DNA of 64,000 nucleotides. Origin: Macrolepiota albuminosa. Taxonomy: Eukaryota; Basidiomycota; Agaricomycetes; Agaricales; Agaricaceae. Position 1 is the stretch's first letter; each line of letters opens with the position of its first letter. The DNA is taken from contig JAMWFC010000062.1 in assembly GCA_027475525.1 (NCBI GenBank), forward strand, positions 372,001 to 436,000, written 5' to 3'. Position numbers and translations under genes: made by a program. The notes under the pieces are model-generated. The model saw only the letters and a program-made list of their open reading frames with translations, was not told where the DNA came from and made no database searches. Shown here piece after piece: positions 43,571-55,068 of this stretch.

Positions 43571-43678
43571 ACTTGGCTATTGATGATGTAAATAGTTGTT
43601 GAAAACACTAAATGCTACATGGTGAAACACCATCTCTTGTGCCTGGTGTGTGTAAAGTGTAAGAAGTTCTGGCAAAGT

Positions 43679-43851
43679 TGTAACGGAATCATCCGTGTTC
43701 CAAGCGTCAACAACACTATAATTGTTTAATAGAGTATTATGTAAGACAACATCTTGTTTTCACTCTAAGTACTAGTCAATCCGATACTGCGGTCTGATTT
43801 AGCACTTGTGTGATACACACAAGATAGTTCTAACCCGTAACTACGGTTACA
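43679..43851 (+). repeat. 5' LTR of element C (173 bp)
   Basis: Starts TGTAACGGAATC and ends CTACGGTTACA, preceded by AAAGT. No TGG-type tRNA primer-binding site is seen right after it; the sequence continues T8-AAATC. Confidence 0.95.
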
Positions 43852-43962
43852 TTTTTTTAAATCTTCTGCTATCGGCTTTCGACTCTAGGCTTGTTACCGA
43901 CTAGGCAACTATCATCAAAACCTCTCGATTCTCTGTTGGCATCACGTTGAAAACGTGCTTCC

Positions 43963-46700
43963 ATGACTGGCTCTCTTGATCTGGATCCTCCGTTCCCAGC
44001 TGCAGATGCAGGTGACTTACCTGTGCTTCAAGCTGTGAAGACGCAATCTGCGTCAGCATACCAACCTCCGCCAAAGCGGGACGAAAAGATTCCTCGCGAT
44101 GTCAGCGTGAGCTTTGGAATGCCTGGTGGGCTATCCGTATCACGGATGATGTCCATTGTACGACCTGGTGGTAAACCAGGAGAGAGATCCACGGTCTCAG
44201 GAGTGTCGCTGCCAGCGAGCCAAATGCCTTCATTGATGTATCCGGTATTGCCCGAGAGCTCGTCAGCTCATTCTGAGGGTCAACCGGATATTACCCAGTA
44301 CTCGGAAATGGTACAAGGCAGCGCATTTGCGCATAGTACCCCCTTCCAGACTGCACCTACTGAACGGCTGCTGGAATATGTGGCCGATGCGGCTACTGAA
44401 CTGGGACCGTCGTCATTGACGATACAAGGACAGGCGCAAGGGCCAGCAATAGTGGTCAGTAGGGAGGACAACAATGTTGTAAGGTTGGAAAAGGCATCAA
44501 CAGCGCCTGGAATTCCAGAGTTGCACAGACAGGCCGGCAAACAGCTGCAAGTGAGGCATGACGGCCTCAGGAGAGTTATGGACTTAGATTCCGAGCTGGA
44601 ATTCTCAGATGATGAGGAAAGCAAAAGGTCGCATTCAACCTTGTCTATCCAGTTACAGCTAGTATTGGACCAATATCCGGCAGTTGCGAAGGAATCGACG
44701 CGAAAGCGTCTTCAGCTTTATGTAGTGAAGCACTTACAGTTGCTGGCTGCTAGGAGCCACGATGTACCCCGTGCAGATTCGAATGAATATATGTGCGCAT
44801 CTTCAAACTCGAAGTAGTGGAATACCTTAAGCGCAAAGCGGCACGAGGGTCAGCAGTCTCAACGGCTACTCCAGCCGACTCAGTAGAATGTGAGATGAGT
44901 GTGTGCAGACGAGCGCCATTAATCGCGGACGCGATGGAATTGCTCAATGCACCTCGTCAGGCTAATGAGTCTCAGCAAGACTATGTTTGGCGTCAGAACA
45001 CCGCAAACTGTCAACGCACTGTTAGCGGAGTGCCTCAGCAGGCATTGTCTGAGGTGGAGACTGTAACGACGACTTCGGCAGAGCCAGAGGCACTACTTGC
45101 AGTGCAGGAGGTTAAGACACCTCATAAGCAAGTTACAATCAAGGAGGAGGTGGACGAAGTCCACATTCTTGAGGAGCGAACACGACCATGACGCGTAGTG
45201 CGACGTGTCCACCTAGTGGACAACTGGAATGAATGCGTCAATTATCAGAGAATATGCAACCAGGACTTGCGCAATCATGGTGAGTCGTTAATTGACGACC
45301 AAGGGGTAGTCTTTGAAGGGCGTGAGGGTGTAATGCCTGTTGATGATATGCGGCGACAATTCGCGGCTCGGACGGCTGAACCAGACAGAGGTTCAGGTGG
45401 TAGTGATGATAGTAGTGGTCACTACGAACAGGGGGAGCCAAGTCGTCGCAATAACGACGGTGGAGGTCGTGATCGCAAAAATAACAATCGAGACGATAAT
45501 AATCGTCGTAATAGTGGCAGGCAGGCTGGTGGAGCACCAGCGGAGCCACAAGTAGGGCAACAGCCCACCCCACGGCCAGAACAAATGGCCAATGAACACC
45601 TGTTTTGCAGTCCTTGGGCATTTTCAATGCCCGCACCTCATGAATTGCGTGAAACTACACCAGGAATGAATGAAGCGGTCAGGATCCATATGGATCATAT
45701 GCATGACCACCTCACTTGTCTGGTGGATGACTCCCTTGGAGTCAGATTTAAGTTTCCTGCTGGGGTAAGTCCCCGTAAATCTGATGGTAAGCACATACGT
45801 GCGTACGTTGGAGGACATAGGTTCTCTCAACTGGAGGACTGGGCCATGGATGTGTGCTACCACCTCGCAGCCTGCTGCTATGGTGGAGACAACATGGACC
45901 AGGAGAGGATATTTGTGCTACACGAATTTATGGAGGGAGAGGCTTGGAATTGGTTCCGTCGCCATGTTCTCCACATTAATCGCGACAAAACACATTGGAC
46001 ATTTAAAGAAGTCCTGATAGGACTGTACAATTGTTTCGTCAACGCTGCTACAATGCAGGAAGCTCGTGATGCCTTTAGAAAGGCAGTGTATGACGCTAAG
46101 ACTGGCGTCCAGACCTTTTATGATGACCTGGTGGGTCATGCACAGAATATGGCCGTCTATCCAGACAAATACACTATACGCGAGACATTCCTGGACGGAA
46201 TACCCGCAGACATGAGGAGAGCGTTGATACGCGATGACAATTTGTCTCCGGAGGTCAATACTGTGACCGAATTCTTGGTGTATGCCATCCATTACGAGCA
46301 ATTGACATGGACGGCGAACCATTATGAGCAGCGGAGTTCCCGCCAAGGAACTGTGAACTGTCAGGCAGTGAAGGTGGGAACCTTCCTGGCCAAACGGACG
46401 CAGATGGAGAACAATTGCAACCCACGATTTGTTGTTCGCAAGACAATTCCTGGAGGCCAACAGCCTCAATCAAAGCCTGCTGGACAATTGCCAGCAAAGG
46501 ATAGCTGACCCTTTTCAGGTCAGAATCAAGTAGCACCGAGAGGAGTGGTGGCGCCTGCAGCGCGTATGACGGGCAAACCCGCTGGGGTTCCAGGAGCGGC
46601 CCAGAGAAGGCCTGCAGGGGATCCCTCAGCATGCTACAATTGTGGCAGGAGCGGACATTTCGCTAAGGAATGCCCCGCCCCTCCTAAGGCACACATCCGA
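43963..46700 (+). pseudogene. gag of element C with CCHC zinc knuckle
   Basis: Starts at ATG 43963 (MTGSLDLDPPFP). The first frame runs to 44817; from about 44790 the protein continues in another frame (FKLEVVEYLKRK), so one indel lies there. TGA codons interrupt at 45189-45191 and 46506-46508, both where CGA (Arg) would fit. The capsid-like part includes YVGGHRFSQLEDWAMDV, FMEGEAWNWFRRHVL and FYDDLVGHAQNM (45800-46150). The knuckle CYNCGRSGHFAKEC is at 46632-46673. Gag would assemble the particle and bind element RNA. It is long for a Ty3 gag (about 900 codons), with a disordered N-terminal third. Confidence 0.85.
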
Positions 46701-48167
46701 GCAGCCCATATGGCTGCGGCACTGAGTGATGTCGTCAGTGACGGCGAAGACGATGAGGTCGTCGACGACACGGAGGAGGAGCCGCAAGTAGAGGCTGATG
46801 GGTCGGAAGTAGATGACGCTGAGAGCGTCCAGATTGATGGCGACGAATACGTTGCAGTGGATGTGTACGACAGCGACTATTATGCTCGTGAAGACGAGGA
46901 AGAACACCTGTTTGCACTGACTGAGTGCCGTGAAGATCAGCGCGTCCGAATGAGACGCGTAACCCTGCAGAAGGCAACTAATAAGTTGCACAGGCCATGC
47001 TATACTCCCGAAGAGAAGGAGTACCTGGTCACGTATGTGGATGTCAATGGACACCCAGCATGGACGTTGTGGGACTCCGGGAGTACCACTACGGGCATTA
47101 CGCCCCAGTTTGCTCACGTCAATGCGATTCACGTTCATGAACTGGAGGAGCCCTTGATGCTCCAGCTGGGGACTGTGGGGAGTCGCGCTATGGTGCAGTT
47201 TGGCGCGGAGGTGAGAATAAAGACGTCAGGAACGTCGACGAAGGAATATGTGGATATAGCGAATTTTGATCGCTATGACATGATTATCGGTACGCCGTTC
47301 ATGCGTAAGAACAAGGTGTCGCTGGATTTCATGAACGACATGGTCGTTGTGAATGGTACGCCTTTGAAGGCGGAGAAAGTTGTGTTAAACGACACAGATG
47401 GTCGTTTGAGGTGCTATCGCACAACTGAAAAGCAGCGTGATGAACACAACTGACTAGATGGTCGCAGGAGAGCGACTGTACAGGAGGTGGAGGACAAACA
47501 GGCCCCACCAAAAAGCCTGCTGGCAGACTCGCCGGCTATACTGATGTCTGAGGAAGAGTTTCAAGGAACTCTGAAGAAGGGGAAGCACCCGGATGTGACT
47601 GGGTGTACCAATGGAAAGCCTAAACAGGCTGTGCAGTGCAAGAATGAGCATAGTAAACGCGTGGTGGAGTCGCTGGAATGCCAGCTGACTAGCTCTCGAG
47701 TGAAGGTTGAGGATCTTGTCAAGGACGAGGTATACAGTACGATGGGAACTGTGGGTAGCATTAGGTCGCTAATGGACCAACCAGTGCCTCGGCCAGAAGT
47801 GCGATGGGCGTATGACCCACAAATGCCACGGGAGTGGAATGAGTTGGTAGCGTCAATGGTGACGCAGGCTATGGGAAGGGTGCAGGCAACCCAGACAGGA
47901 GAAGTGTACCGTCATGCACGAGAGGACAAGATTTCCAAAACATCAGATATTGCATTTGACGGACTCTCGCTGAAAGCGAGAAGCGTGCAGTCTTCGGCGA
48001 ATACGACAAGGAAACAACCGGTTGTAAGGTTGAATCTGGGAGATCTCACAGAGGAGCACATACGTGCCTTACGGGAGCGATTTGAACCAAAGGTTCAACC
48101 ACGTATAGCACGCGTAGCCAAAGGAAAAGGTAAGGCTGTGAGCCTTACAGAGGAGAATATTCCTTGA
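46701..48167 (+). pseudogene. aspartic protease and linker of element C
   Basis: Acidic spacer, then a retropepsin-like domain with the catalytic motif WDSGSTTTGI (Asp codon 47073-47075), LQLGTVGSRAMVQFGA and FDRYDMIIGTPFMRKN (47265-47310). It would cut Gag-Pol in the particle. The frame continues from gag and is stopped by TGA at 47451-47453 and 48165-48167, both explained by CGA to TGA. The part 47454-48167 is a linker before RT without known domain. It includes WAYDPQMPREWNELVASM, also found in element B. Confidence 0.85.
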
Positions 48168-49772
48168 TTGCGCCAGCAATGGCAACTGGAGTTTGCTGAT
48201 ATCATCAATGGAATGAAGGAAGAGCTTCCTCCGTGGCGGGAGGTTAATCATGAAATCAATCTCATTGACGATAACAAGCAGTACAAATATCATTTGCCTC
48301 GCTGCCCACGAGCACTACAGGATCAACTTCGTGAAAAGACAAATAGATATATAAACGCAAAGTGGTGGGAACCACGACCAGCGGTGCAAGCTGCACCATT
48401 ACTTTGTATTCCCAAAAAGGATGGAACGTTAAGGACTGCATTGGATGCGCAACAGCACAATGATAATACAGTCAAGGATGTGACACCTCTTCCAGATCAG
48501 GAAGTAATACGAGAAGATGTTGCGACAGCAAAGTATAGGTTGAAAATTGACCTCACAGACACGTACGAACAGGTTCGCATGCGCGAAGAGGATATACCAA
48601 AGACACTGTTCTCGTCCCTGATGGGGACATTTGTGAGTAACATCATGCAGATTGGTGATTGTAATGCACCGGCAACATTTCAGAGGTTAATGACCTCAAT
48701 CTTCCGAGATGTAATCGGGAAGTTCATGCACGTCTATTTAGACGATATATTCATATTTTCTGACTCCATTGAGGAGCATGAGCAGCACCTACGAGTCGTA
48801 TTTGAACAGCTACGGAAGGCCAGTCTCTATCTCAAATGGAAGAAGTGCGAGTTGTACGCAACGAGTATAGATTGTCTCGGTCACGTCATTGACGAGAAGG
48901 GCATTCATCCAGATACGGATAAGCTCGACCGAATCCGAGAGTGGCGTACTCCACGCACATATAATGATATCCAACGATTTGTCGGACTGGTGAACTATAT
49001 TGGCAACTTCTTGCCAGACATCACTGCATATACTGGGCCACTTATGGCCATGACCCAGAATGGGTCACCATTTCATTGGAGACCACTGCATCAGCGGTGT
49101 TTTGAGATGATTAAGCGCATATGCGCAAAAATGCCAGTCATCTGGCCAATTGACCCACGCATCGATGAGCCCATCTGGCTCATTTGCGATGCGTCGAAGA
49201 CTGGGGTTGGGGCCATGTTTGGCCAGGGTAAAACGTGGCAGACTTGCCAACCAGCGGGATTTATGTCCCGTAAATTCACTGCTGCTCAGCAGAATTATGC
49301 TGTGCACGAGTTAGAAACACTCGCCATCCTGGAAGCCCTCCTAAAGTGGGAGGATAAACTGATGGGATATAAGATCCACATCATTACGGATCACAAAGCA
49401 CTAGAGTTCTTTAAGACTCAGGTTTACCTGTCTCCACGACAACGTCGCTGGATTGACTACATGTCGCAGTACCAGTTCGACATCACCTATGTAAAAGGTG
49501 AATTGAACAAAGTCGCGGATTGCCTGTCTCGATATTTCGAGAATGATACTCGAGATGATGTCCATGACGCACATGACTATGTCCAGGCGGACAAACGTAT
49601 TGACCCAGAGGGCGAGGATTTGCCTCTGCACCGATTCCATGAAATCAGGGAACATAGGGTCGAGTTACACGCCATGCGAGCGCAGGAAACACGTCGCAGT
49701 AAGCGACTGCATGAACAGCGAGAGACTCGCAATATCGAAGCCCAGGTGCTAGTGGATCATGAGGCCCCTTAG
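48168..49772 (+). pseudogene. reverse transcriptase-RNase H of element C
   Basis: This segment is itself unbroken over 534 codons. RT motifs: PLLCIPKKDGTLR, KIDLTDTYEQVRM (usual DAY is DTY), NAPATFQRLM, and the active site VYLDDIFIFSD (48732-48764). RNase H motifs: LICDASKTGVGAMFG (about 49178), VHELETLAILEALLKWED, and ITDHKALEFFKTQ; the tether ends PRQRRWIDYMSQY and KVADCLSRYFEN. It follows a TGA at 48165 and ends at TAG 49770-49772, where CAG would continue into integrase in the same frame. Confidence 0.92.
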
Positions 49773-49796
49773 CCAAGTGAAGAGACGAGGCAAGGG

Positions 49797-51084
49797 GTGC
49801 CAACGGGAGGCACTGGTATGACGCTCCAGCAAGCGCTGGAGTCACAGGACCATAAGCCTGCACCGACCAACTTAGGCAATGCGCAATTCCGCACACGTAT
49901 CCAGCAAGGATACAAGGATGATAATCTCTTCGTAGAGATTCTGAACAATATCCAAGTGCATCCGCGCTTCAAGGTGGAGCAGCAGCTCGTCTACCTTACC
50001 AGACCCACGGAGTCCAAAGTCATCTGCATTCCCTGGGAGAGGTCGTTGATTACGACTATCCTGGACCAGGCCCATAGAGTAGTGGGCCACTTCGGAACTC
50101 AGAAAACGCTGGACTATGTGCGACGCTGGTACTGGTGGCCGCAAATGGCCAAAGAGACGAGCCAATTTTGCTCGACATGCGAGCTATGTCAACAGTCGAA
50201 AGTATTGACTTTGAAGCCACCGGGAAAGCTTCATTCGCTACCCATACCGGTCAAACCCTGGGATTCGATCGGGATGGACTTTATAGGTCCGTTCCCTGAG
50301 TCAAAGGGTTTTAACTACCTCTGGGTAGTAATCTGCAGAATGACCAGTATGGTCTATCTCATTTTGGTGAGAACCACCATGACAGCGTCGGACGTGGATC
50401 TATCTCAAGGAGATAGTGCGCCTCCATGGATTGCCAAACTCGATCGTAAGCGATCGAGATGCTAAATTCACTTCCAAATGGTGGAAGGAGCTGCACAACC
50501 TGCTAGGAGCAAAGTTGCTCATGTCGACATCATTTCATCCGCAAACGGATGGTCAAACTGAACGTGCGAATAGAAATATCGCACAAATACTGCGAGCATT
50601 CATACGTCCTGATCAGAAGGACTGGGTGGATAGATGTCCACTCGTGGAATTCGTGATAAACGCGAGTATCTCGGAAATCACAGGGTACTCACCCTTTGAA
50701 CTCAACAATGGCTACATGCCATCCATGATTTGTGAACTTCGTACGGACAAAGTTATTCATGTGGGAGTAAAGCAGTTTGCGCGCAACGCACTAAGGAATC
50801 TGGCAGATGCCCATGACGTGATTATAGAATTGCGTGTATGGCAGGCCAAACATGCAAATAATCGCAGACATGATGAACTGGACATCGAGAAAGGGAGCCT
50901 AGTGTACCTTTTGACGAAGAACTTAAACCTGCCGAAAGGCAGGGCGAGTAAGCTGTGTCCGAAATGGATTGGAGCATATAAGGTCCTTGAGGCGGAACCG
51001 AGCACGTCTAACTATGTGCTGGAACTACCCCAGGCGCTGCAAGCGCGCAGGATAGTGCCCAAGTTTCACGTGTCACTATTGTGA
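49797..51084 (+). pseudogene. integrase of element C
   Basis: HHCC finger: HRVVGHFGTQKTLDYV ... CSTCELCQQSK (50070-50200). Core: GMDFIGPFPESKGFNYLW (first Asp, about 50272), IVSDRDAKFTSKWW (second Asp, about 50440) and TDGQTERANRN (Glu, about 50547-50575). C-terminal GPF-like part: KLCPKWIGAYKVLE. One indel near 50395-50400 moves the reading frame between the first and second catalytic Asp. A TGA at 51082-51084 separates it from the chromodomain. Confidence 0.9.
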
Positions 51085-51090
51085 CCGTAT

Positions 51091-51351
51091 ATGGCCAGTA
51101 GTGATGCGCTATTTCCTAATCGCGCAACTCCGGAGCCGTATGACTTTGGAACTGGCAATGACCAGGAGTGGTTCGTAGATGACCTTATAGGTCATCAGTG
51201 GACAAAGGGAAGCCTCAAATTTGAGGTGAGGTGGAGCCTAGGTGATACTACCTGGGAACCGCTAGTGAACTGCAAAGACCTTGCAGCAATGGACAGGTAC
51301 CTAGAGTTGCAGGGCGTGAAACGCCCTCAACAGCTAGCAAAACGCACATAA
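51091..51351 (+). pseudogene. chromodomain of element C integrase
   Basis: In the same frame as integrase past a TGA (51082-51084, CGA expected). EWFVDDLIGHQWTK, KFEVRWSLGDTTWEP and DRYLELQG give the chromodomain plan: aromatic residue, three strands and a C-terminal helix. Chromodomains on chromoviral integrases guide insertion to marked chromatin. It is partial but well conserved and also present in element B. Confidence 0.85.
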
Positions 51352-51509
51352 TGCACGTGTGGTGGTGGAATGTGGACAAAGTCCACTTTGATCGCCGGTG
51401 AGAAGCTGGGTGGCGTGTATTTGTGGTTGTTTACACCACTAGCGGAGTTGGGAGATTGTTCTTTTTTCTTTCTTTTTTCAAGTCCCAATACACGTAGTCT
51501 ACGTGTCTA

Positions 51510-54500
51510 GTGAACATGGCCTATTGGGGGCTGCAAAAGAGTGATCAGAGCCGGCAAGGCTCTAGTGGAGGGGGGAGACCCCCGAATATACAAATGTCAA
51601 CTCAGTACCAGAGACAGCCGCCATATCCAGTGGCAAGCCAGTTTCAGTCAGCGGTGGCCTATCCAGGCCGTGATGAGCCGCTTCCGTACCAGACACCCCT
51701 CCACTCACAAGAGATGGAGGTCGATGACGAAGGGCGCTATGGGCGCCCGGAGGACAGCACACGCCACGAGCGCTATTATCAGGAACTGTCAGCATGTACA
51801 GCTGCATCGCATCCGACATATGCGGGTGTGGTGACGGGGCCGCCATCAGTACCATGGGTGCATCGGCCTGTGGAAGAGTCATATGGGGAGCCTGCGCCAC
51901 AAGCGCAGAGTGTAGCAGTGTCAGACGTGCTGTTGGGCAGACTGGAAGCAGCAGGACAGCCAGTCCCTGCAACTGCGTCCTTCCTGCAGGACAGTTTGGC
52001 CGTAATGGTAATGGAGGGATTGCTCGACCAGATCAAGCTGATGAAGAGGCAGCGCGTCGCAGCGCTGGAACAGATTGAACGTGCGTCTAAGCGCAAAATC
52101 GCCACGGGTGAGGAACCGACCGCTGAGGTCAAGAGGGCTAGATATCAGCCCAGTCAACCGGTCGACCCTCCACAGGCAAGGATGCCGTCGGAAGCGCAAT
52201 TTGCGTGCCATGAGCAGCCTGCTCAGCCTGTGGCTTTGTCATCACGGTTACCCGAGTCGGGCCCGCAGGCCGCTTCAGAGTCTCTGGCTGCCATCAGTGA
52301 ACCCTTGGCAGGTCTGTCTCTGGGTCAGCGGGAAGCTGCATCATCTCGGGCCCCACCTAAGGGGCCCAAATCCGTTGCTGTGGTGCCAAGAGCGCCTGTT
52401 ATTGTCACTCCTTGCGCTGGGCCTGGAGGGAATACTCTGGCGCAAAATGCGCCTGCCCCTCTGGTGGCTCAGCCACAACCACAATCGACCGCCCTGACCA
52501 AGTCGGGGCCATCTCGTCAGCGCCGCGGCCGCAAGCCACCTCTCGATGCCTCCAAATTGGAGGTTATACTCTTTCCTGCTGGCATTCCCGCACGAGCGGG
52601 AGAAGTCCAGATGTTATTTATGCTGCCGGTGTTTGTACCGGCCCCACCAGAGAAGTATCCCGTGGTCGTATTGACCCCAGACCCCCGTACGCCGGAGCAG
52701 TATGATGGTCTGGTGGCGACCTCGAGAGGGAAGACCAGGCCTGATAAAGGCAAAAAACCAGTACCATCCCTGTCCGACGAGAGCGACTATGGAGAGTCGA
52801 GTTCAGAGCAGGAGGAGGACGGGGAGGAGGGGGAATCGGCCGCGGACCAATTCCAATGAGTATCACGCAATAAGCGCATTGCAAAGAAGAAGGCAATTCA
52901 CGCCAAGGAGCTAAAGGCCCAGAAGTATAGGGCCGAGGATGAATGCTCGGGAAGGATCCCCGATGGCTTGGGGGTGAAGGTGTGGGGCCCACTTGATATC
53001 AAGCAAATGAACTCATGCTTTAGAGGAGCACTCAGCCATTGCACCTATTATTCGTATGCCACGAATACGGTGCTGATGGGAGCTGACACCAATAGAGCGG
53101 CGTCATATGAGTATTCCTCTGGCCATCCTGCCCACATCCTGGGTACGATTGTGTATAAGCACGCCCCACGCGGTCTTCCCCGCACTCCGTTAGAGCTGGA
53201 CCGGCTCTATAAGTACTACGCAAATGTGCACGTCCCGCGTTGCGACAGAATCGTCACGTATATGTTGATCACAGAGCTCCAGATGTTCACACAGCAGACA
53301 GTTGAGGCTCTGCATGATCGAACCATGCAGCTCCTGATGAAGGAGCCTAGGTACCAAGAACTCGTCAACCCAATGCAGGGCCCTGACGACCTCGCTCTTG
53401 TCGAGCGACGACACATTCCAGGGCGCTTCTTGCGCACAAAAGACAATGGCACCACAGCGTTGCACATAATGCACGCTCAGGATCCAGCCACACCGTTCGA
53501 CCTTGACCAACTGGCACAGTATGCGCTGGTCTTTGGCCGACCCGGGTTGGAAAATACCTATCAAGGTATCGCCGTGGATCATGCCTATCGCATGCACTGG
53601 CGGACCCTCTTTGGGTTCGCCTTATGTCGAGCATTGTGCGCTAACAGCGCAGCCAAGCCGGTGATCGTACGGCGCATGACCCTCGTCGTGGCCCGTCCAG
53701 GGCTTTATCGAGAGGCGATTGCCTCGTATGATGCCATGTTCCCCGAGCAGCCATTTGAGCCCCAACGTGGGCCACAGCTCAAAATTCACCAAGTTCACGT
53801 GCCCGACGATCATGCACGGAACTTCTCCGATGACGACGTGTTACGCGTCCTTCTGCACAACCGGATCCCGCTGGAATGGGTGGACCACGTGTACACGTAT
53901 GGCATAGTCTTTCTGGAACAGCAGTTCCATTCCCCCACGATGTCAATGGACATCTTCAAACAGGTCGATGACGAGCGCATGGAGCGCCTCTCCAAGTATG
54001 GCACCCCTGCCGCAATCCCGCAATGGGATGGATGGCGGGAGATGACTGAAGACGATCACTATTGTCTTATGTTCAAGCATCACAAGGAGAGCAAGCTCCC
54101 GGAAAACCCTGAGGCCAATGGCCTCTATTACTTGATTGGCATGGACCCGAATCGGGTCAACCTCCTAAAACGCTCGGCAGCGCACCTGAGGCCAATGGCC
54201 TCTATTACTTGATTGGCATGGACCCGAATCGGGTCAACCTCCTAAAACGCTCGGCAGCGCATGACCTGCCAACAGCGGACATGGACCCAGGCCGGGTCAA
54301 TCTCCTGTCACACACGGCAGAGCAGGGTACGCTCACCACCACAGCTTCAGCGATTAACGTCGCACTAACAGAGTCTATAGTGGTAGATACGCCTGCAGTT
54401 GAGGGGCCTATAACCCCACCGAGGACAGAATCGGCGCCTCCCCCTCCCGCAATTAACGTCGCACTGGAGGAGGAGGCAATGGTGACTGAGACAGGCATGG

Positions 54501-54529
54501 TTGCAGGAGCATCGTCATCCGGGTCCTAG
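51510..54529 (+). pseudogene. extra ORF downstream of pol in element C (~980 codons), unknown function
   Basis: Starts MNMAYWGLQKSDQS. One frame runs to 54212 with a single TGA at 52857-52859 (CGA would restore Arg); at 54108-54261 lies an exact 77-bp duplication, and collapsing it carries the frame to TAG 54527-54529, 981 codons in all. The N-terminal third is Gln/Pro-rich with a helical segment LAVMVMEGLLDQIKLMKRQ; after a Lys-rich stretch comes a globular-looking domain with DIKQMNSCFRGAL, TELQMFTQQTVEALHDR, AYRMHWRTLFGFALCRAL, IPLEWVDHVYTYGIVFLE and PAAIPQWDGWREM. No signal peptide, membrane helix or known domain seen, so it is not an obvious env. A homologue occupies the same place in element B. 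A short, 158-bp spacer precedes it. Confidence 0.8.
54108..54261. repeat. 77-bp exact tandem duplication
   Basis: Copies 54108-54184 and 54185-54261 are identical. Collapsing one restores a single frame through GLYYLIGMDPNRVNLL to the ORF end at 54529. Confidence 0.97.
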
Positions 54530-54880
54530 ACCCATGTATACTTTATTGTGTATGTACTTCTGAGTATTTCACTCAAACCATTTCAGCTGATACGCACTCC
54601 AGAGTCGCATGTAGATACAGCGGACCCAGAGGAGGGGTCACTCTTTTTTGTTTTTTCTTACTTGTTTATACAAAACCATTTTTTATCTACTGCTGGCACA
54701 ACCTGCGCCCTTGTCTGATAAGGACTGCTTTCTATTGTGTCCAGACGACACATCTACACTGCGCATGAGTGCTAACGCCTTGCAGCCACGCCATATGTGT
54801 GTATTCATTTATTGTTTGCACTACCGTGCATCCTTCATCTTGCTTTACCTCCCTTTCTAAAGACCGAGTATTCGGTCTCA

Positions 54881-54890
54881 TTGGGGGGTA
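54881..54890 (+). promoter_or_regulatory. polypurine tract of element C
   Basis: TTGGGGGGTA immediately before the 3' LTR. Confidence 0.8.
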
Positions 54891-55063
54891 TGTAACAGAG
54901 TCATCCGTGTTCCAAGCGTCAACAACGCTATAATCGTTTAATAGAGTATTACATAAGACAACATCTTGTTTTCACTCTAAGTACTAGTCAATCCGATACT
55001 GCGGTCTGATTTAGCACTTGTGTGATACACACAAGATAGTTCTAACCCGTAACTACGGTTACA
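54891..55063 (+). repeat. 3' LTR of element C (173 bp)
   Basis: Same length as the 5' LTR; six transitions differ; followed by AAAGT. Confidence 0.95.
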
Positions 55064-55068
55064 AAAGT

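Larger units (their letters stand above)
43674..55068 (+). mobile_element. Ty3/gypsy chromovirus C, complete with LTRs and target duplication
   Basis: Two 173-bp LTRs (43679-43851, 54891-55063), each TGTAAC ... GTTACA, flanked by a 5-bp target duplication AAAGT (43674-43678, 55064-55068). Inside: gag with CCHC knuckle, aspartic protease, RT, RNase H, integrase, chromodomain, then an extra ORF of about 980 codons, and a polypurine tract. The LTRs differ at six positions, all transitions. Gag-pol has two frameshifts and six in-frame stops. It is the youngest large insertion in the window by nesting. Confidence 0.95.

Noticed and set aside
43292..43591. Frame with a poly-leucine run
   Set aside because: It is the complement of a Glu/Lys- and Gln-rich stretch in the minus-strand cysteine-cluster gene copy B.
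45238..45636. Minus-strand His/Tyr/Asp-rich frames over gag
   Set aside because: They mirror the Asn/Arg/Asp-rich low-complexity part of gag of element C.
51510..54529. Envelope gene
   Set aside because: Position fits, but no signal peptide, membrane helix or glycoprotein-like cysteine pattern is visible.
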